Positions 5,836 through 8,448 of a stretch of 8,448 nucleotides of DNA are shown in pieces. Both the position numbers and the translations under genes were made by a program. This stretch comes from an uncultured Clostridia bacterium (GTDB taxonomy: Bacteria > Bacillota > Clostridia > Lachnospirales > Anaerotignaceae), in contig CAMQRG010000081.1 in NCBI GenBank assembly GCA_947036475.1, positions 1 to 8,448 of the forward strand, read 5' to 3'. Position 1 is the stretch's first letter. Each line of letters starts with the position of its first letter. The notes below the pieces were generated by a model. That model saw nothing but the letters and a program-made list of their open reading frames with translations. It was not told where the DNA came from and ran no database searches.

Positions 5836-7045
5836 TCTCCGTTTCCCGTTCCTTTTCTGTGGTTTGTTTTTCCTCAATACGCTCGGTAAGCGAAGCCTCC
5901 GCTTCGGCATGGATACTGTCGGCGTATTCTGTGTAATGGATTTCTATATCTTCTATTGTACCGTATGTGCTCAATAAATTCTCTGTCTTTTTTCTTAAAT
6001 TTTCTTCCAGAAGAGCTTTCGCCTCCTCCGGCGTACGTGTTTTCTGCACGCGGGCAAAACTGTGCCAGCTTTCTTTTTTCCATTTCAGCGGCAGTTCAAA
6101 ATCGCCGAGGGCAAGCGGGCGCTCCCAGAGAGGCTTTTTCTCCCATTCCCTGCCTTCGCGGTTTTCGCTGGGGTGGAGAAGGTCTAGTTCCCTGCCGTCA
6201 AAAATAAGGCTGTGGTTTTCCTGTACCTCATCATCGTATACGATTTCCTCATAGGCAAGCGGTGCATCTTCCGCCAGCCTGAGCCAGATGCGTGCGGTTA
6301 CTGCGCCCTCTGCCGCGACGTATTCAGGGTGCTGCTCCTCGCCTTCCAGCCCGATTATGACCTCGGAGGAAATCAGTACATCGCCTTTTTTTACAACGTC
6401 GCCCTCAGAAACCAGTGGAGTGCCGCGCTCTGCTGTAATTTTGAGTATTACGCCGTCCTGCGCGGCGACAATATCGCAGGGGGTTGCCTTATCTACGATT
6501 TCCGCCTTTTCGATGGTTTCGGCAAGGCGGATGGTAGCGTCTGTGCCTTTCAGATTGATACTTGCCCAGGAGATATCGGGGAAGTTTTCAAGCAGGGTGT
6601 TTGTGACTGCGTGCAAATCCAGCCCCTTTTTCCATGTGCCGGGGTGCAGGCCCATATCGCGGCAGACGTCCAGAATCTCTTCGCTGGAAAGACGTTCGTT
6701 GCCCTCCACATTGACTACCCAGATAAAGGAAGAAAGGGCATAAAGCCCGGCAGCAAACAGCAGCATACCCGCCGCCAGTGCCTGCCTGCCGCGGAACCGC
6801 CGCAGAGACGCAGGCAGACCGCCCCAGCGAATGACCTGAAGCGTACAGCCTGTTTTTTCTGCACAGGTCTGCAAAAGAGGAAGGCTGCCGCAGGGAGCGT
6901 TCATAGTCATGCCAGCGCCGTCCTGTGCGATATCCCAGAGATAAACGCCGCGGTACGCTGCCATGTTCATGAAACGTTCGGCAGAAAAGCCCTTTGCCTT
7001 TATCATAACATATCCGCGCAAATAATACCACAATGCCAGAAACAA
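5822..7045 (-). CDS. yqfD: Sporulation protein YqfD
   Basis: 407 residues from a TTG start, matching the length of clostridial YqfD, a membrane-anchored sporulation protein of unknown biochemical role. The N-terminal part (MFLALWYYLRGYVMIKAKG..., then about 20-80) is a small soluble domain, followed by one membrane span (about 89-110), then VNVEGNERLSSEEILDV, a POTRA-like start of the outside domain. A later segment (VAAQDGVILKITAERGTPLV, VKKGDVLIS) is typical of the family. The tail is glutamate/lysine/threonine rich. The frame is open to an ATG at 7123, but that start has only a distant AGGAAA, and the added 26 residues do not look like family sequence. TTG at 7045 has GAGGTG (7052-7057) 6 bases upstream. 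GTG at 7054 is a third option. The 3' end overlaps phoH by 14 bases; yqfC lies 126 bases upstream. Confidence 0.92.
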   Translation of the reverse strand: MFLALWYYLRGYVMIKAKGFSAERFMNMAAYRGVYLWDIAQDGAGMTMNAPCGSLPLLQTCAEKTGCTLQVIRWGGLPASLRRFRGRQALAAGMLLFAAGLYALSSFIWVVNVEGNERLSSEEILDVCRDMGLHPGTWKKGLDLHAVTNTLLENFPDISWASINLKGTDATIRLAETIEKAEIVDKATPCDIVAAQDGVILKITAERGTPLVSEGDVVKKGDVLISSEVIIGLEGEEQHPEYVAAEGAVTARIWLRLAEDAPLAYEEIVYDDEVQENHSLIFDGRELDLLHPSENREGREWEKKPLWERPLALGDFELPLKWKKESWHSFARVQKTRTPEEAKALLEENLRKKTENLLSTYGTIEDIEIHYTEYADSIHAEAEASLTERIEEKQTTEKERETENGTI

Positions 7046-7051
7046 AATCCT

Positions 7052-7057
7052 CACCTC
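7052..7057 (-). promoter_or_regulatory. Ribosome binding site deciding the yqfD start
   Basis: GAGGTG on the minus strand, 6 bases before TTG at 7045. It favours the rare TTG start over the upstream ATG at 7123. The 126 bases between yqfC and this start also contain GGCAAAGCCCC (minus strand), a word shared with the intergenic repeats, but no clear hairpin or terminator. Confidence 0.6.
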
Positions 7058-7171
7058 ATATAAAAAACGAAAAGAATGAAAGGTAATCCCTAAAAGGAAC
7101 GAAAGATATCGGGGCTTTGCCATAAAAGCAGGGAAGATTTGTTATTTCCTCTCGTCTGTCCCTTTTCTGCC

Positions 7172-7468
7172 TTATGTCAGAAATTCCAGCCCATCTAATG
7201 CCCCGGTCACAACAAGACATTCCGCAGTCAGCTGTTTCAGGCAGAGTCCCTTACCGCTGAGCCGCAGTGTACCTGCCGCTGTGCCGATACGCACGCTTTC
7301 CTCATCATACTCCAATATGCCCTTATAATTTTCTATTGTCACTTCTTCCCGCCCCAGCAAGGAAATCAGCGGCAGACCCAGCATAATCTCCTTTGGCAGC
7401 TCCAAAGCCTCCGTCACATTTTTCCGCAGACCCAAATTCAACACCGCCTTGCCCTGTAGGATAGCCAT
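7172..7468 (-). CDS. yqfC: Sporulation protein YqfC (YabP/YqfC family)
   Basis: 98 residues from ATG at 7468; the family is usually 85-95. YqfC/YabP proteins are small spore-coat-related proteins; yqfC and yqfD are neighbours in spore formers and are sigma-E controlled in Bacillus subtilis. Recognisable features are EALELPKEIMLGLPLISLLG (20-39), EVTIENYKGILEYDEESVRI (42-61) and the beta-rich end with SGKGLCLKQL...GALDGLEFLT. The start is doubtful: ATG 7468 has no Shine-Dalgarno. GTG at 7444 (AGGG 7 bases upstream) or TTG at 7435 (AAGGCGGTG nearby) would give 90 or 87 residues, closer to the family, and would leave room for a leader if the promoter-like sequence at 7475-7503 is real. It is the first gene of the operon, downstream of a strong terminator. 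Family assignment is confident; the exact N-terminus is not. Confidence 0.93.
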   Translation of the reverse strand: MAILQGKAVLNLGLRKNVTEALELPKEIMLGLPLISLLGREEVTIENYKGILEYDEESVRIGTAAGTLRLSGKGLCLKQLTAECLVVTGALDGLEFLT

Positions 7469-7474
7469 TTGTCT

Positions 7475-7503
7475 ATGATATGCGGGGAGGAAGGGGAATA
7501 GAC
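7475..7503 (-). promoter_or_regulatory. Possible sigma-E-like sporulation promoter before yqfC
   Basis: On the minus strand GTCTATT (7497-7503) and CATATCAT (7475-7482) are separated by exactly 14 bases. They match the sigma-E consensus (KMATATT, 14-15 bases, CATACAMT) at about 5 of 7 and 6 of 8 positions. The location fits: just after a terminator and just before a gene that is sigma-E controlled in Bacillus. The predicted transcription start would be about at 7468, on the annotated ATG, so the model needs a leaderless message or a later start codon. I found no convincing sigma-A promoter in the 54 bases between the terminator and yqfC. Confidence 0.35.
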
Positions 7504-7522
7504 CGGGGGTGTTTTTGGCAGC

Positions 7523-7556
7523 AAAAAAGCGGCGGGATTGTTTTCCCTGCCGCTTT
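7523..7556 (-). terminator. Intrinsic terminator after the lipoprotein gene
   Basis: On the minus strand AAAGCGGC-A-GGGA (7544-7556) pairs with TCCC-GCCGCTTT (7526-7537): a 12-bp stem with one bulged A and a 6-base loop, ending in six Ts (7523-7528). It lies 17 bases past the lipoprotein stop codon and separates that gene from the yqfC operon. This is the only textbook terminator on the coding strand in the window. Confidence 0.9.
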
Positions 7557-7573
7557 CAGAAGGTTTCTTATAC

Positions 7574-8041
7574 TTATAGATTGCTGTCTTCAAGGTTGTC
7601 TGTCTGATCTATGGATTCCTCCAGAGGAACGTCAACCTCATCCATCTGTACCTCTGCCAGTGCGATGCCGTCCGCCAGGCTGAATGTGATGGTTTCTTCA
7701 TCTGCAAATGCTACGCTGTCCCAGATATTCTGGCTGCCGTCAGCGAAGGTCATCTGTACCTGCCAGCCTTCCTCTGTTTCCGGCAGAAGTCCCTTCAGCG
7801 CGATGGGCATTTCATAATTGCTTTTCCATTCCGTTTCGGAAAGAGAAATTTCCTGCCAGTCGCTCTCAGCGGAAGGGCGGATTTCCAGACGTGCAACGTC
7901 CTGTCCTGTCTGGTTTGCGAAAGTCATACGGTATTCTGTTTCCTGCAGCTGAGCCTGTTCCTGTTCCTCCCCGCCGCAACCCGCAAGCCCGAGAACCAGT
8001 GCTGCGCTGATTGCAGCTATAAAAAACATTCTTCTTTTCAT
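7574..8041 (-). CDS. Small lipoprotein of unknown function
   Basis: 155 residues with a clear lipoprotein signal: MKRRM, a hydrophobic stretch (6-20) and lipobox LAGC with the lipidated cysteine at 22. The protein should be exported and anchored to the outer face of the cytoplasmic membrane. After an acidic, glutamine-rich linker the mature part looks beta-rich, with a pattern FANQTGQDVARLEIRPSAES-DW (about 40-60) seen in other secreted Clostridia proteins with NxTG...L.I.PS...W segments; the C-terminus is acidic (EVQMDEVDVPLEESIDQTDN). I do not assign a family. ATG at 8041 follows GAAAGGG by 9 bases. It lies 21 bases after the cyclophilin gene and ends at a strong terminator, so the two probably share a transcript. 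A joint role outside the cell is only a guess from position. Confidence 0.88.
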   Translation of the reverse strand: MKRRMFFIAAISAALVLGLAGCGGEEQEQAQLQETEYRMTFANQTGQDVARLEIRPSAESDWQEISLSETEWKSNYEMPIALKGLLPETEEGWQVQMTFADGSQNIWDSVAFADEETITFSLADGIALAEVQMDEVDVPLEESIDQTDNLEDSNL

Positions 8042-8062
8042 CTTTGCATTCCCTTTCGTTAT

Positions 8063-8448
8063 TTATTCTGCCGTATAGTTTTCAAATACGATTTTTTCGA
8101 TGGTTATTTCCTCAAGAGGCTTGGCGGCAGAGTCCGTTTCTGCTGCCGCAATGGCATCTACCACGTCCATACCGTCTATTACCTGACCAAATATGGTGTA
8201 CGCATTGCCGAAAGCATATTCCAGATGCGCCGCGCCGCCCTGTTCTCTGTAATAATCCAGCACTTCATCTGGGAAAAGGTCGTTAAACGTGAAGTATTCG
8301 TCATGCAGCGTCAGCCCAAGCTCGCCTTCGTTGCTGTCGCGCGCCTCCTGTAAAGCGGAGAGAGCATCCTCCAGCACGTCCTTCTGCTGTACGATAAAGA
8401 ACTGGCTGCCGTTGGTATTCTGCCCATGGTTTGCCATTGCCAGCGCAC
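8063..8448 (-). CDS. Cyclophilin-type peptidyl-prolyl cis-trans isomerase, C-terminal part
   Basis: 128 codons are visible up to the right edge; the N-terminus lies outside. The frame continues upstream of the ATG at 8437 as ALA-MANHGQNTNGSQFFIV, which is the conserved core of cyclophilins (usual GALSMAN..PNTNGSQFFI), so that ATG is internal and not the start. The end GQVIDGMDVVDAIAA is also typical. Two departures stand out. A loop of about 45 residues follows SQFFIVQ (LEDALSALQEARDSNEGELG... to YREQGGA). The segment usually reading LDGKHTVFG is EYAFGNAYTIFG here, so the histidine and the nearby aromatic position are changed. Enzymatic activity may therefore be altered. Whether it is secreted, lipidated or cytoplasmic cannot be told without the N-terminus; the downstream lipoprotein gene makes an extracellular folding role possible. 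Confidence 0.92.
   Translation of the reverse strand, partial: ALAMANHGQNTNGSQFFIVQQKDVLEDALSALQEARDSNEGELGLTLHDEYFTFNDLFPDEVLDYYREQGGAAHLEYAFGNAYTIFGQVIDGMDVVDAIAAAETDSAAKPLEEITIEKIVFENYTAE

Noticed and set aside
6212..7063. Plus-strand open frame (283 codons) opposite yqfD
   Set aside because: Antisense to yqfD, composition is atypical and no known motif or start signal is present.

Overview
The window reads as a chromosomal housekeeping region of an endospore-forming Clostridia bacterium, probably Lachnospirales or a relative. The evidence is a yqfC-yqfD-phoH-pgpH-ybeY-cdd cluster with two sporulation genes at its head, AGGAGG/GAGGTG ribosome binding sites, and moderate GC content. Every gene I can support lies on the minus strand, so transcription runs from high to low coordinates. 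No phage, transposase, CRISPR, tRNA or rRNA gene is visible.

In transcription order, the right end holds the C-terminal part of a cyclophilin-type peptidyl-prolyl isomerase (8063 to the edge) and a small unrecognised lipoprotein (7574-8041). A strong intrinsic terminator (7523-7556) closes this unit. The main operon follows: yqfC (7172-7468), yqfD (5822-7045), phoH (4819-5835), pgpH/yqfF (2724-4901), ybeY (2270-2740) and cdd (1845-2255). A possible sigma-E-like promoter precedes yqfC. From yqfD to cdd the genes overlap or are separated by 14 bases, which suggests translational coupling. The operon joins two sporulation proteins, an RNA-linked ATPase, a cyclic-di-AMP phosphodiesterase, an rRNA-maturation endonuclease and a pyrimidine-salvage enzyme. 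The dgkA and era genes that often belong to this cluster are absent here.

The left 1.85 kb is looser. It holds a DUF6054-like small protein (1307-1654), a family 4 Fe-S uracil-DNA glycosylase (575-1138) and the start of an unrecognised protein running off the left edge (361 to 1). All three intergenic gaps here (about 170-210 bases each) contain related hairpin-rich DNA sharing a GCAATAAAG core and GC-rich stems. Two copies keep the same order of hairpins while the stem sequences differ. This mosaic repeat is the least explained structure in the window; the rest is well-known biology, and I do not see a new enzymatic system.

Several genes have open frames running upstream of their likely starts. 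I used Shine-Dalgarno spacing, gene overlap and family length to choose starts for yqfD (TTG), phoH, ybeY (GTG), cdd and the DUF6054-like gene. The starts of pgpH and yqfC remain uncertain.
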